DNA of 64,000 bases from Amphiura filiformis (Eukaryota > Echinodermata > Ophiuroidea > Amphilepidida > Amphiuridae), in assembly GCF_039555335.1 (NCBI RefSeq), contig NC_092642.1:63529776-63593775 (forward strand). Direction: 5' to 3'. The position numbers and the translations under genes are program-made. Positions 53,828 through 64,000 of this stretch are shown here, piece after piece (position 1 is the first letter of the stretch; every line of letters starts with the position of its first letter). The notes below the pieces were generated by a model. It was not told the DNA's origin. It saw only the letters and a list, made by a program, of their open reading frames with translations, and did no database searches.

Positions 53828-54165
53828 TTAAACCATCTGTCTACATGGGTTTACAAGCTCTTTATTCATAACTGTTTCTACCTCATCAAGTTGAGAAAAA
53901 TAAATGTGTGTAATCTGCAAAGGATATAACATCGAGAGAATTTGTAACAATATAAAGAGCAGTGGCCCCAATATTGACCACTGGGGCACACCACAAGTGA
54001 TATTTGTTGTTCTCTGATGAAACACCATTGTAAATTACAACAAATTGTTTTATGTTACACAGGTAGTCCTAGATCCAGTCATAGCATACCAAGCCACAGT
54101 GGTACTTAAATATTTTAGCATGGATAGTGGACTGTTCACTTCCCATGAACACTTTACGTAATAGT
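53828..54165 (-). pseudogene. Non-LTR reverse transcriptase fragment
   Basis: On the minus strand: STIHAKIFKYHCG, then a stop, DYLCNIKQFVV and VSSENN, then CGVPQWSILGPLLFILLQIL (motif B, with the usual GVPQGS Gly changed to Trp), then FSQLDEVETVMNKELVNPCR. The catalytic YADD/FADD box is lost. It is a decayed piece of a LINE. Confidence 0.72.
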
Positions 54166-54639
54166 AAACTCTTTCAAGCACAATGCAATCAACTATGCTT
54201 TCATTTCATCATGTATGCCGCTGAAGTTGCCTGTTAATTCACCTAATCAAAAATGACAGCATCAAAATCCCGAACTTTGGACTAAGCTAGTCAACGGGAG
54301 TATGACATCAGTCATTTTGATATTTGGCGGCAATTTCAATTTTCAGTTTGATACATGCTGAAGTAAGTTGTTTTCAATTTATATGAGCCTTTGTGAGTAT
54401 ATAGCTCCTCTGGTATACCCATCAAAGGCACATGGTACAAAGGCGATGGAATAGTCCTATATCCAGGACTTGAGTACATGTACTTTCAGCTTGATATTAC
54501 AACACCTAAATTCAATTTCGTCATAAGGCATTGAAATTTGAATAAAGCCTCGAAAACAACATTGGGATTAGTCTTTTATTCACTTATGTATTGCCTACTT
54601 GCTGATCCAGGACATTATTTAATGGCCATCATGCCTATA

Positions 54640-54775
54640 GAAGAAAAAAATAGAAGAAAAGAAAAGACGAGAATTGGAGAAGAGGATAGAAGAAAAAGAA
54701 TGGAGGAAGGAAGGAAAGAAGGAAGGAAAGAAGGGAGGAAGGAAGGAAAGAAGAAAGTAATGCAGAAAGGAAAGA
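54640..54775 (+). repeat. Purine-rich GAAGGAAAGAAGG tract
   Basis: Almost pure A/G with GGAAGGAAAGAAGG units. The Lys/Glu/Arg-rich frame across it is compositional. Confidence 0.9.
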
Positions 54776-56120
54776 AACCTTTGATACATATTACTTTGAC
54801 AAAAACATTACCTACGGAGCCAAGCCCTTTGCGTGTTAAAAAAGGTGGTCCTAAATATGGGTCATTGGCAATAACCTCTGGGTGGCCAGCTAAATTAATC
54901 TTCTACGGGGTCGTCCCAGCATGGTGTCGAGGATTATATGGGGTCAATTTTCATTTTAAAAATATTGAACCCTGTGGTGGTCAAAATTTGCCCTTTGACC
55001 TTTTTACTTGCTAATAACTCGACAACCGTACATGCACAGGTAGCATAACTAAAAAAAAAGAATACTTTTTCTGAATCCTTATGACCAGAGGAATACTTAG
55101 GTGGGGTTTAAAACAAGATTTTTAATTTTGAAATTTGCTCCGTAATAATCTTTGAACCCATACTGGGACCCATGTAGAAGATTGATTTAGTTGGCCACCC
55201 AGAAGTTATTGTCCATGGCCCATATAAAACACCTATAAGGCAACATTGTGTTACTCAACATGACACTTGCTTCCTAGATATGGGAGTGGGCTACCATAAT
55301 TACAATTACGCTGGAAATTAGCTGTGCCGCATAAAGGCTGGCTCACATAGTAGCCGCAGATAACACCACGAAAGGCGACGGACGTGAAAATCACAAAAAT
55401 GTTGGCGGCAAAAGGGAAAAGGAAGATTCGCTGACGGGTGGGAACGACCTTCAGTGACAACACGACGGCAAGAGACGAATGGCTGCGGCAGGAAACGGAG
55501 TCTAGCGACCAAAATCGGACGTTGTCTGGGCGGCGAGTGACGATGTCTCGACGGAGCCCGACAACAAGCAAGGAAGTCAGAAGTGAGGAAGTCATGGCAG
55601 CGGATTGGCTGGCGGCAAGGAACGGCGGCTGACAGTGGATTGCGGCGACGATGACGTGACTCAGCGGCCGACATCAAAGCATGTGGATGTGGGGGTCGTA
55701 TATCCCTTTGGGGTTCCCATTCTTCACAAGGTTCTGGTCATCCACTCAAACATACGCTGTACTGTGCTTGAGAAGAATTGTTACTTTGCATTTTACCATC
55801 TCAGAGAGCTCAAAAAGTTTAAAATCGTGGACCATCGTTTAAAAATCGTAACCCATCGCAGACCACTGCTTCAATACCGCAGGTACTCGCAAACGACCCG
55901 CCATCAACAGTCAACATCCGTCTATGCAACGCAGTTATCTGATTTACAAGTGCTCTTCTTTGAGAGCACTATAGCTGTAATCTCGTATACAGCAAAACAC
56001 TTGTTACAGTCTGCCTATCCTATCGAATTCACAGTATGTGCCAGATAGCAATTCAAGGAATGAAAGGTGTCCACTGTGGTGACATCATTAGTGTAGCTGC
56101 TAAGCTCACAAACTTGGTAT
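54776..56120. other. Intergenic, with a GC-rich segment at 55340-55690
   Basis: 54880-55160 resembles the palindromic repeat at 49909-50545. 55340-55690 is unusually GC- and CpG-rich for this window (CGGCGGCAAGG, GCGGCGACGATGACG) and gives open frames on both strands (55605-56048 plus, 55318-55677 minus). None has recognisable similarity. It could be a CpG island, a first exon or a GC-rich MITE. Confidence 0.4.
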
Positions 56121-56124
56121 AATT

Positions 56125-56825
56125 GTGCACTTTGCGATAAAAGCATGGTTCCACACATGAAGTACGTGCTCCAAAGTTTATTTTAAGATGGGGAGCCATT
56201 TCAGATTTGACAACTAGTCACACAGGGGTAAAAATGCTCCAATCTTGTCGACAGATGCACCAAAATATCCGTCTGACCACAAAGAAGTCAAAAATGTATA
56301 GTTTGTGCTATCTACGGTCTATCGTTACAGAGTTGTACTACACAAACCTCATTTTGGGGTCAAAACTTCGTTATTTGGTTGTACAGGGGCAAAATTTCAA
56401 CTTGCTCCGATTTTGCCAAATTGGTGGCAAATTGTTTGTCTTGACACAAGAATTAAGAAACAATTTAATACTTACCATCTAAAACGTACTCTTTACTTGT
56501 TATTTGCAATGGAAGATCAACTGGGCCCTAAGGCCAGCTAATGGCAATTGACATTTTGAGTCTATGATCTCAGTAGGCTAACACAGTAGATATGCAAAAC
56601 TATTCTTTTTATGATTCGTGTCGGCTAAACGGACAATTTACCACCATTTTTGTCAAAATCGGAGGAAGTTGAAATTGTTACCCCTGTACAGCCAAAATGT
56701 GACATTTTTACCCAAAATGAGGATTTTGTCAAATAACTCTCTAACGATAGGTCGTAGATAGCCCAAACTTTGGACCATGTACTTTGTGTGTGAACACTCT
56801 CGTGCTTTTATCACAAAGTGCACAA
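56125..56825. mobile_element. Foldback MITE, 0.7 kb
   Basis: Arms: GTGCACTTTGCGATAAAAGC...CACACATGAAGTACGTGCTCC faces GGACCATGTACTTTGTGTG...GTGCTTTTATCACAAAGTGCAC. Inner parts (CCTCATTTTGGG, GGGGCAAAATTTCAACTTGC, TCCGATTTTG) also have inverted mates. The short frames here are repeat translations. Confidence 0.75.
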
Positions 56826-57286
56826 TGATTCAGCCTAGCAACTGTACTACATGTCCGCATTCCAGTAATTACAACAGCGGAATGACGGAAATCTGTACTT
56901 AAATGCAGAGAGGATAACGGTGAAGTTGGAGTGTCATAAAATGGCATTGGTATCGGACTGAACAGTACTAGTGATGACCATACCATTGATGCATCAAGTT
57001 CAGGAAAACCTTTAGGTGTTGATCTATGCCATATATCTATTCTGTAATTATCATGTGAATCAGTCGATAATTATCCAACAGAGGTTATCAGGAAGGCTAT
57101 ATTATGCAATATTAATATATTTATATACAAGGATGTTGATCCACATTGTCGTAAGCTACTTTGTCAACATTCAATTATATTAGTGTCACCTGAAGGGCAT
57201 CTGCAATGTCGAGGTCACTAGCAGTTAAAATCCATGGAGTCAAGTCAGTCAACCCCCATTTGAAATGCACAATCCCTGTCAGGATT

Positions 57287-57345
57287 TATAAGGACATGTC
57301 TTCCACAGGAGGCGTATATGGATTTCAACTGGAATTGCCCAAGAT
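57287..57345 (-). repeat. Half MITE (TTCAACTGGAAT module)
   Basis: AGGACATGTCTTCCACAGG...ATGGATTTCAACTGGAATTG matches the right arm of the foldback at 47341-47508. Confidence 0.7.
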
Positions 57346-57405
57346 TCCCATAATTTCTACCGAATTTCTAGAATTTCCCTGCTCTCATCTTCTTCTCACA
57401 CTGTT

Positions 57406-57627
57406 TTAATCATTGTTCAAGACAAAAGACGCTACCATCATTCCATAATAACTCGGATGAAAATTAGCGTATAAATTAGGGGTCCAATTCTGTAAGCCAC
57501 CAGCTTGTAGCATTCCATGTAACATTACTAAGCCTGTGTAACCACAAGATTTTGCTTTGTCGACATACTTGGCAGCAATGTTTAGAAGTGAGTTTTCATC
57601 TAAAGTAGATGCCCATAACCCGCATGC
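57406..57627 (-). CDS. LigB-like last exon
   Basis: Minus-strand acceptor TTTTCATCGCAG lies at 57628-57639. The exon opens ACGLWASTLDENSLLNIAAK and ends SFVLNND with TAA at 57406-57408: 73 residues plus the stop. It is fully open. The Met upstream in the same frame lies in the intron and is not the start. Confidence 0.85.
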   Translation of the reverse strand, partial: ACGLWASTLDENSLLNIAAKYVDKAKSCGYTGLVMLHGMLQAGGLQNWTPNLYANFHPSYYGMMVASFVLNND

Positions 57628-58421
57628 CTGCGATGAAAAAACAAACAAACTTAGGGACCGCTTAATATTTACGCAACAAGGGGGCGGGAGTTTTTCACTT
57701 ATTGATAGAGTATGTTTAATATGCTGAATTTATAGATGAGTTGACTTCTGACGTCAATGCCTGACAGTATGCGCACGCATCATCACAATTTCCATTGTTT
57801 TTGCTTTGTAGTATCCGCACGCATCATATTTTGTTCAGGGCTCGTGTTTTTAAAACTCCCGCCACATTACATTAAGGCTATTGAACAGTGTAGTGGTTGC
57901 AGGGGGTTCACTCAAGCATATTGATATACCAGTCCCTTGCCTTTGTTAATAAACATTGAGGTCAACTTCATCCTCTCGCCTGACCTCCGAAGGAGGTGTT
58001 GAGAGTACCTATCAGATTCAGAACTTAGATACTACATCGCTGAGCGATAGCGATTGTTCGACCAATGAGAATGATTATTGATGAAATACCAATTGCTCGT
58101 CGCTCATCGACGAAGTATAAACTCAGCTTATTTTGTAAGTGATAGACACCTTGTTTCGTTCTCCGGTAGGCACAGGTACGTCATTTTTATATTCGAGTGC
58201 CTCCCGGATTCTATTCAAAAAATGAATAGTACGAAATTAAAGTGTGTAAGGTACCTAGAAATCGTGCGATAAGCACAGTATCAATCTCACCTTATCGAAC
58301 GGCTTTGCTGCTTTCGAAAACCCATAAGGCCCATCTTTGTCGTGTGTGTGTGCCAGATCGGAACTTATTATGACCACGACGCGTCTCCCCAAGGAGGATA
58401 AAATATGGTACATATCTGAGC
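57406..58421 (-). CDS. LigB-type extradiol dioxygenase-like protein, last two exons
   Basis: Class III extradiol ring-cleavage dioxygenase subunit B family (LigB, PF02900-type fold); members use non-haem Fe(II) to open catecholic rings. Exons 58421-58291 and 57627-57406 join in phase 0. The first gives RRVVVIISSDLAHTHDKDGP then YGFSKAAKPFDK: a beta strand, the conserved S-x-D-L-A-H-T loop with a likely metal-region His, and the PYG motif. The second gives KSCGYTGLVMLHGML and FHPSYYGMMVASF, the family's C-terminal helix and P-x-Y-x-GM closing motif. The N-terminal half, with the PHG motif expected early in the family, was not found, so earlier exons are above 58421, possibly beyond the window. 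Substrate and pathway cannot be told from this piece. Confidence 0.82.
57733..57972. mobile_element. MITE with TAGATGAGTTGAC ends, second copy
   Basis: Homolog of 49251-49443 with an extra stretch near 57770-57825 (GTATGCGCACGCATCATC repeated as GTATCCGCACGCATCATA). It lies in the last intron of the LigB-like gene. Confidence 0.85.
58018..58130. mobile_element. MITE, second copy of the 12992-13152 family
   Basis: ACTACATCGCTGAGCGATAG and CGATTG face CCAATTGCTCGTCGCTCATC and GAAGTATAAACTCAGCTT. It is also inside the LigB-like intron. Confidence 0.78.
58291..58421 (-). CDS. LigB-like penultimate exon
   Basis: On the minus strand the acceptor TTTTCAAACAG precedes 58421 and the donor AAG|GTGAGA follows 58291. 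The exon enters with two bases of a split codon and encodes 43 residues with the SSDLAHTHDKDGPYGF motif. The other two frames are closed by stops, which supports the reading. Confidence 0.87.
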
Positions 58422-58925
58422 CTGTTTGAAAATTAAAGAATGGGAAAAATATACAAATGTATCAATTTACAGAAAATAGCCGTGTGGACAATTAGTTTCT
58501 CCCTATGCAAAAAGGAATGCCCAACACCCGAGGGGGGGGGGGGCACTTAACACAAATGACCATACGGGTATGTTCTCCTTGAAAAGCCCCTTTTTTGGAT
58601 TTCGCAGCTCCGAAAGACCCCCTAAATTTGACCAAATTAAAGCTCCGAAAGATCTTTGATTGTGATAATTCAATTCTAAAAGAACCCTAAACTGTCCATT
58701 CTCTTATATACACAGTTTCCACCTTGAGCACACATTGTCGTCCAAGAGCTTGCAAGCAAACATTGAATCGTCTCCACACGATCTTTGATTACACTACACG
58801 GTTTAGTGCATAGCATCGTAAGAGCTGTGGAGCCTCTAGCTGGAAAGTGTTTCCTTCATCCAATCAGATTTTTTTTAAATATCAAACGAAAGCTAACTCT
58901 TCCCCCTAAAAACACTTTTCGTCTT

Positions 58926-60527
58926 TAGGGAGTGTTCAGAAATTCTCTGGTGGGGGGGCTGGAAAATATGTAGGGGGTCATAAAATTTTAGGAGTTCTGA
59001 ATAAGGGGGTAAAAAAGTTTTGGGTGTATGAACATGGGGGGGTTAAAAGTTTTTCGGCACATAGAGGGGGGTGTAAAAAAATTCCCGCGCTGCGCGCGCA
59101 AATGTTTCCATATTAAACCAGAACAAAAGTACATTTGATCCAGTGTTAAAAATTGTCGTTTATAACTTAATTTTGAGGTTTGTGTCAGTTCTTTCTCGTC
59201 AGCTCTTTAAATCACTAAAAGCTGAAATATCGGAGGAAGAAGCTTGGAGGGTACACGTCCCCCTATTTTTTTTTTCCATGGATGGGGACATCCCTAAAAA
59301 TCCTAATAGAAGAAAAAATAAAGCAATAATTGCCATGTGCAACTTTTTTTAGCACATCGAAAAGCACCATGTTTTGGGCCCAAATAGGGTAAAATTACTA
59401 GGGGGCGGAAGGGCTCCTGACAAAAAATTAAAGAGAAAATCTGGAGGGCAAAGAAAAGGAGCAAGGAGCCCCTTTTTATATAAATTCAACCCGATCATGG
59501 GCCAAAATAGTGTAAAATACAAAATGTTTGCATGCTGTGTGCGCACATTGTAACAATAAAGGCATTTTCATCCGATGGGCGAAATACACAATTTTTGCAC
59601 GCGTTTTGTCCCAATAAAGCCTTTGTTTGGAAGTTCAAATATGTACAGTCTCTCTAAAAAACAAAACCGGTATGTATTTGCAACTGCAATTTCTTTTTTC
59701 GTCTGTGCCCCCGAAATTTTATTCACCCCCGACCAAGAAAACTGGCTACGCCCCTGTATGTTGGGCTAAAATAGTCTTGTTTTTGCGTGCTTCGCCGCAA
59801 CAAAAAGTCCCAGTGAACATAGGCGTAGAACCCGGGGGATGGCCCATACAATCATCCCCCAATGTTGACGCCTGTATGTGTGTTTCTGACCAAATTAAGT
59901 TCATATTTGGCCATTTTAGCCCCCAAAGTACAAATTTTTGCGTGCTTCTCGCGTATTTAATCCACTTTTGCATCAAATTTCATTAATTTAGCTTCCAAAT
60001 GACAAAAATTTTAGCGCGCTTCGCGCGCATTTGTACCATTCACTTATTCTGTCGTCAAATGGTACTGGATTCATTACACTTTTTCCAACCCCATCTCCCC
60101 AATGTCAAAAAGAAATCTACGCCACTGCCAGTAAAACCAGAACAAAATATACTCATCCCCGACCCCCCTAAATTGTAATGCTTCCGTCGCCACTGATTCC
60201 AATCATAAATGTATGGGTTGCATAAACATACATTCCACATATTTTATATCAATGACATGGGTACAATTTCATTGCACATGAATACAAATTTTAGTATCAT
60301 TAATATGTTTCCTCTGCCATTTGATGTAGAATGGTACATTGTGATGGGGGGGGGGGGGTCAAAATAGTTTTGAACCTATTTGTGTGGTGGTCAAAAATGT
60401 TTTAGGTTCATTAAGTGGGGGGGTCAAAAAGGTTTTGGGTTGGCGAAGAGGGGGGTTAAAAATTTTCGACATGAAAAAAATATTTTCCAGCACCCCCCCA
60501 CCAAAGTATTTCTGAACACTCCCTTAG
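58926..60527. mobile_element. G-rich element with ~40-bp inverted ends
   Basis: AGGGAGTGTTCAGAAATTCT, TGGTGGGGGGGCTGG at 58927-58961 is inverted at 60487-60526 (CCAGCACCCCCCCACC, TCTGAACACTCCCTTAG). Next to both ends GGGGGTCAAAA/GGGGGTTAAAAG units recur. It encloses the repeat at 59819-60127 and GCGCGCTTCGCGCGCA hairpins. Confidence 0.65.
59819..60127 (+). repeat. Dispersed repeat, second copy of 11139-11440
   Basis: Starts AGGCGTAGAACCCGGGGGAT and ends AAAAAGAAATCTACGCCACT. It is collinear with the first copy apart from a GCGCGCTTCGCGCGC insert near 60012. Confidence 0.8.
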
Positions 60528-60940
60528 GTCAACAGATAACGTTCAATGTTATAGCAAGGCGAATGTGGTAAATCTGTTAAAAATTACCTATCCAAGCACA
60601 TTTTTTGACCAAAATGTAGTCAAAACCTCAAGTGTTCCTTAGAATATTTGTCAAATTTTATATCATTAAATGAAAAAGCATACTTTAATATAGCAATGGC
60701 CATTTAAATTGCAAATCTTGTGCAAAAAGTTACTATTTTCGTCTGTTTTGTCATACGGTTGTAAATTCAATGACTTTGCTAAAGAGCGCTTACAAATTGA
60801 TATGTCTGTTTTTTCAGGCGATTTTTAACTAGAAAGCCAAGATTTTGACTGTTCCCAGCTCCAAAAGACCCACTCCTTGACTTGTTCGCAGCTCCAAAAG
60901 ACCAGACCCCCTTTTACAGGTATGCCGTCAGCTCCCAACA

Positions 60941-61132
60941 CTCTAGGAAAAGTTTGCCCAACGTTGGTTAAGGAGATTACAGCCCAATGTTGGGTAATGT
61001 TTTGCCCAATGTTGGGTAATGTTTTGCCCAATATTGGGTTTGGCTGAGGAATTTACACAACATTGGGCAAAACATTACCCAACATTGGGCTGTAATCTCC
61101 TTAACCAACGTTGGGCAAACTTTTCTGAGAGT
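60941..61132. mobile_element. Palindromic MITE made of TTGCCCAACGTTGG-type units
   Basis: CTCTAGGAAAAGTTTGCCCA, ACGTTGGTTAAGGAGATTAC, AGCCCAATGTTGGGTAATGT is inverted to 61132. The centre repeats GCCCAATGTTGGGTAATGTT three times. CCCAATGTTGGG is itself nearly palindromic. Confidence 0.88.
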
Positions 61133-61500
61133 GAAAGACCCACCACCTCAAAGCCTACAGCTAATTTGAAAGTAGATTAAAATATTTGCCTTTAGTGGAA
61201 GTCAATGATATTTCAAACTGTTTTAGAGTGAACATGTTCAATCTTTTTTTCAACTGGAAAGAACTTGTCCTTAATTTGGGACGACTGAAAATTCAATCGA
61301 AAAAGATTTGCCTCTAACTTGAATCACTGAAAGAGATTGAGAATCACTCCTTTTGATTGAAAAAAAAGTTTGAAAATTCAAACCACCCGACTGAATATAC
61401 AGTCGAAAACGATTTGTCCCTAATTCGGGACGGCGAGATTGAAAATTCAATCTTTTTGATTGAATATTCAATCGGGCAATTTAAGAGAGTATCTACATGA
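61133..61500. repeat. AT-rich repeat with GATTGAAAATTCAATC motifs
   Basis: GAAAATTCAATC, TTGATTGAA and ATTGAATATTCAATCG recur, with TTAATTTGGGACG/TAATTCGGGACGGCG blocks duplicated at 61272 and 61420. Probably one or two degraded MITEs. Confidence 0.5.
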
Positions 61501-61625
61501 TCTTGGCGCCAACCCATCAGCGCTATCATACTGATAGCAGCTGTTAATGCCTTGCATAGTTCAGACATAAAAAATATAGAAAAAAATTCACTGTTTTGGC
61601 TCTCCTCTGAACCCCTGTCTCTTAG

Positions 61626-61935
61626 GGCGTTCCCCCGGCATCAATCCTTAGCCTTCTCCTATTTCTCCTGTATGTCAATGATAGCCCATTTGCTTCAAAA
61701 TCCTTTTCCTGTGTTCTTTTTGCTAATAATAGCATAAATAATTATTGTCTTATCTTAACTTGGGATAATCTAGTCAAAGCCTTCAATGAAGAACTACAAC
61801 ATGTCTCAAACTGGTTTAAGGCCAACAGAATCTCTCTTAATGTTGACGAAATAAACTTCATTCATTTTTCCAACAATCGTAAAATTATCAACAAGGATAC
61901 AAATATCACCATCTCATTGATAATGTTCCAATGAT
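61626..61935 (+). pseudogene. Non-LTR reverse transcriptase fragment
   Basis: An open piece reads GVPPASILSLLLFLLYVNDS (motif B, normally GVPQGSILGPLLF), then FSCVLFANNS, where the catalytic FADD box has become FANN, then FNEELQHVSNWFKANRISLN and FIHFSNN. Dead LINE remnant of a different lineage from the one downstream. Confidence 0.75.
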
Positions 61936-61983
61936 TCCACGCGACAATAACGTAAACGTTACATTTCTTGTTGTATTATTATT

Positions 61984-62232
61984 GACATTAGGAAACGAAT
62001 TTGGAGAAAACCTTCTATTAGTAAAATACTATGCTGAGCCACCAGCCTGGGTGGTCACGCTCCAGTAATTTCAGATGATTGAGCTCAGTAATATATCAAA
62101 GAATATCTTCCAATTCATGAAAACAAATAGATAATCAGCTTAATCAGGATTAAAAGCTTAGAGGGAAGGTCTTGCTGCTCAGCGAGTGTTTGTAATTATC
62201 AGAAGGTTTTCTCCAAATTCATTCTCTAATGT
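61984..62232. mobile_element. Small foldback element
   Basis: ACATTAGGAAACGAATTTGG...AGAAAACCTTC (61985-62013) is inverted at 62202-62232. Non-coding. Confidence 0.78.
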
Positions 62233-62297
62233 AAGGATCTGAATTGGAAAACGAAACCAAATAAAATTAATATTGGTATGTTAAAACACAGGGAATA

Positions 62298-63541
62298 TTG
62301 AAGATATGTAAGCATAGCACAGAAACTGCTTTGCTCGTTGTCAACAACGACACCATGAAAGCCATTGATGAGAACCAAGCTGTTTTCTTAGTCATGCTCG
62401 ATCTTTCTGCTGCCTTTGATACCATTGATCACACGATTTTGTTTAACAGACTTGAATGTGACTTTGGTATTAAAGGCACAGCACTCGAGTGGTTTCAATC
62501 TTATATGACTGATCGCAATTTTCAAGTATGTGTTGGTGGTAATATGTCTGAAAGGCACTATCTCAAGTTTGGAGTACCTAAGGGCTCTATAATCGGCCCT
62601 AAGATATTCACAATGTATTTGCAACCTGTTGCCAACATCATTCGTCAATTTGGCATCCAGTTTCATATTTATGCCGACGACATCCAATTGTATGTTTGTT
62701 TTAATCCCACAATACCCGGTGATAGTGCTTGCGCTTTATTTAAGCTAACTTCTTGTGTTGACGAAATACATCGCTGGATGAACAGCAATAAGTTGAAATT
62801 AAATCAATCCAAAACTGAGTTCTTTATTGCCGCCTCTCAACATAATATGAACAGATTACAGGACACTGAAATCCACATTGGATCTGACATCATTCGTTCT
62901 TCTACCACAGTAAAAAACCTGGGTGTTATTTTCGACTCTACCATGAACATGTCATCTCATATCACATCATTATGTCGCTCTATAAATTTCTCTCTTTGGA
63001 ACATATCCCGTATTAGAAGATTCATCAACAGGGACACAACCAGCCATGCTATGCGAGCCCTTGTTCTGTCCAGATTAGACTATGCCAACTCGCTCTTAAT
63101 TGGATGCAACTCTAGCAACAGAGATTGCAGAACAGGGCTGCTCGCATAATCTTTCAAGTTGCTCGCCGTCATTCCACAACTCCTCTTCTCGCTAGTCTTC
63201 ATTGGCTCCCAGTCAAAGATAGAATCACCTTCAAGACACTTTTGTACATTTTCAAGTCGCTTAATGATCAGACTCCTTCATACCTCACAGACTGCATTAC
63301 CATTTACCAATCTGCTAGACCAGGTCTACGCTCTGCTACAGACACTACTCGTCTTGTCATCGCTTGGAATCACCGGGTGGTTGGTGGTGGGGCTTTCAGC
63401 ATTGCTGGTCCAAAACTTTGGAACAACTTGCCATCATCCATACGGTCATGTCCCACTCAGCAGTTTCAAGAGCCATCTAAAGACTCATTTGTTCACCTCA
63501 TAAGATTTTGTTGTTATTGTTTTCCTCTTCTTTTTGTGTAA
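62298..63541 (+). pseudogene. LINE ORF2 reverse transcriptase, partial with one frame shift
   Basis: Residues run through RT motif A (FLVMLDLSAAFDTIDH), motif B (GVPKGSIIGPKIF), motif C with an intact YADD (FHIYADDIQLYV) and the LNQSKTEFF block, followed by NLGVIFDSTMNMSSHI and LSRLDYANSLLIG. At about 63120-63127 the frame changes and continues as QNRAARIIF, ASLHWLPVKDRITFK and GPKLWNNLPSSIR to a stop at 63539-63541. The endonuclease half is absent. Relatively young, since most conserved residues remain. Confidence 0.88.
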
Positions 63542-63590
63542 AGTGCTATGTTCATATCCTTTGAATTTGTAATAGCGCCTGTCTAAAAAA
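62298..63590 (+). mobile_element. 5'-truncated CR1/L2-like LINE
   Basis: Only the back half of the polymerase ORF and the 3' tail are present. The element enters at KHSTETALL, a conserved point inside the reverse transcriptase, as expected from incomplete reverse transcription. The tail after the stop contains GTAAAGTGCTATGTT and TAATAGCGCC. The SINE at 4138-4487 has a comparable tail. Confidence 0.85.
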
Positions 63591-64000
63591 AATTGTGCAA
63601 GTGAAAAGCGCCCTCTGTGGCAATTAGAAAATACCGTTGTGACATAATGCTTACATCGACGTCAAGGGCATAGTCTTAGCTCTCAAGAGGGCTGTACATG
63701 TAAATCAATGATAGCATCAAGTTGATCAAAAGTTCCTTCGTGAAATCAAAAGAATGCATCAATTACACAACAATACAAAATTGTTTTTAATGTTTCATCA
63801 TGATAAAGGTATAATGATTCTCTTTTTCCTCTTACAACAAATTAAACGATAAATAAATATTTCACATTCTGCTGTAAAATTAAATACATGTGCATGTCAA
63901 CGATTTTATCATGGTAAATACTGTTCTTTTTGTCATTCAAGACATGTTAAAAGACAAACAAATATTACACACTTATGGGTTAATGAACTTTGACCAGTTC
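63591..64000. other. No recognisable feature
   Basis: AT-rich sequence beyond the LINE tail. No gene or repeat recognised. Confidence 0.4.

Noticed and set aside
55605..56048. 147-codon plus-strand frame
   Set aside because: It starts in the GC-rich patch and runs into ordinary intergenic DNA, with an overlapping open frame on the other strand and no recognisable domain.
1..64000. Operons, ribosome binding sites, bacterial promoters or terminators
   Set aside because: Spliced genes, SINE, LINE and MITE content show nuclear eukaryotic DNA, so these do not apply.

Overview
The window is animal nuclear DNA: AT-rich, gene-poor, intron-containing and packed with transposon-derived repeats. A marine invertebrate deuterostome, most likely an echinoderm, fits best. 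The pointers are a clear NR2E3 nuclear-receptor ortholog, vertebrate-type (TTAGGG)n-like interstitial telomeric DNA, a tRNA-derived SINE and CR1/L2-like LINE with a CGCTATATAAAT-type tail, dense TTAA- and TA-bounded MITEs, and a strikingly over-represented octamer TAGGCCTA. The species cannot be fixed from the sequence alone. Three host genes can be supported. (1) Positions 62-7411, plus strand: the last five exons of an NR2E3 (photoreceptor-specific nuclear receptor) ortholog, covering the hinge and the whole ligand-binding domain to the C-terminal LLCDMFKN. Exons 1-2 seen here are clean. The last three carry several one- or two-base frame shifts although the conserved peptide is preserved piecewise in alternate frames, which looks more like consensus error than decay. 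(2) Positions 25916-49216, plus strand: a complete four-exon gene for a 293-residue secreted protein with signal peptide, one V-like immunoglobulin domain, a Pro-Ala linker and a CBM2-like carbohydrate-binding domain. All splice phases agree, and the last intron uses a GC donor. The architecture resembles the VCBP immune lectins (Ig plus chitin-binding) but with a different sugar-binding module, and is the most interesting gene here. (3) Positions 57406-58421, minus strand: the last two exons of a LigB-type class III extradiol dioxygenase-like protein; the upstream exons were not found. Layout: 1-7.4 kb, NR2E3 exons with a minisatellite, CT-rich tract and SINE in the introns; 7.4-25.8 kb, intergenic, with foldback elements, an N gap at 17330-17529 and a large palindromic element at 20.5-22.5 kb; 22.6-30.8 kb, three copies of one dispersed repeat, two of them inverted around exon 1 of gene 2, with nested insertions; 31.7-33.0 kb, a dead IS630/Tc1-mariner transposon; 33-41.2 kb, MITEs and a Helitron-like element with a multiplied palindromic cap; 42-49.2 kb, exons 2-4 of gene 2 with MITEs and a second Helitron-like copy that looks like a mosaic of repeat and local exon-3 sequence; 49.2-57.4 kb, repeats including telomere-like DNA; 57.4-64 kb, the dioxygenase exons, G-rich inverted repeats, a reverse-transcriptase fragment and a 5'-truncated LINE. 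The genes do not form a functional cluster.
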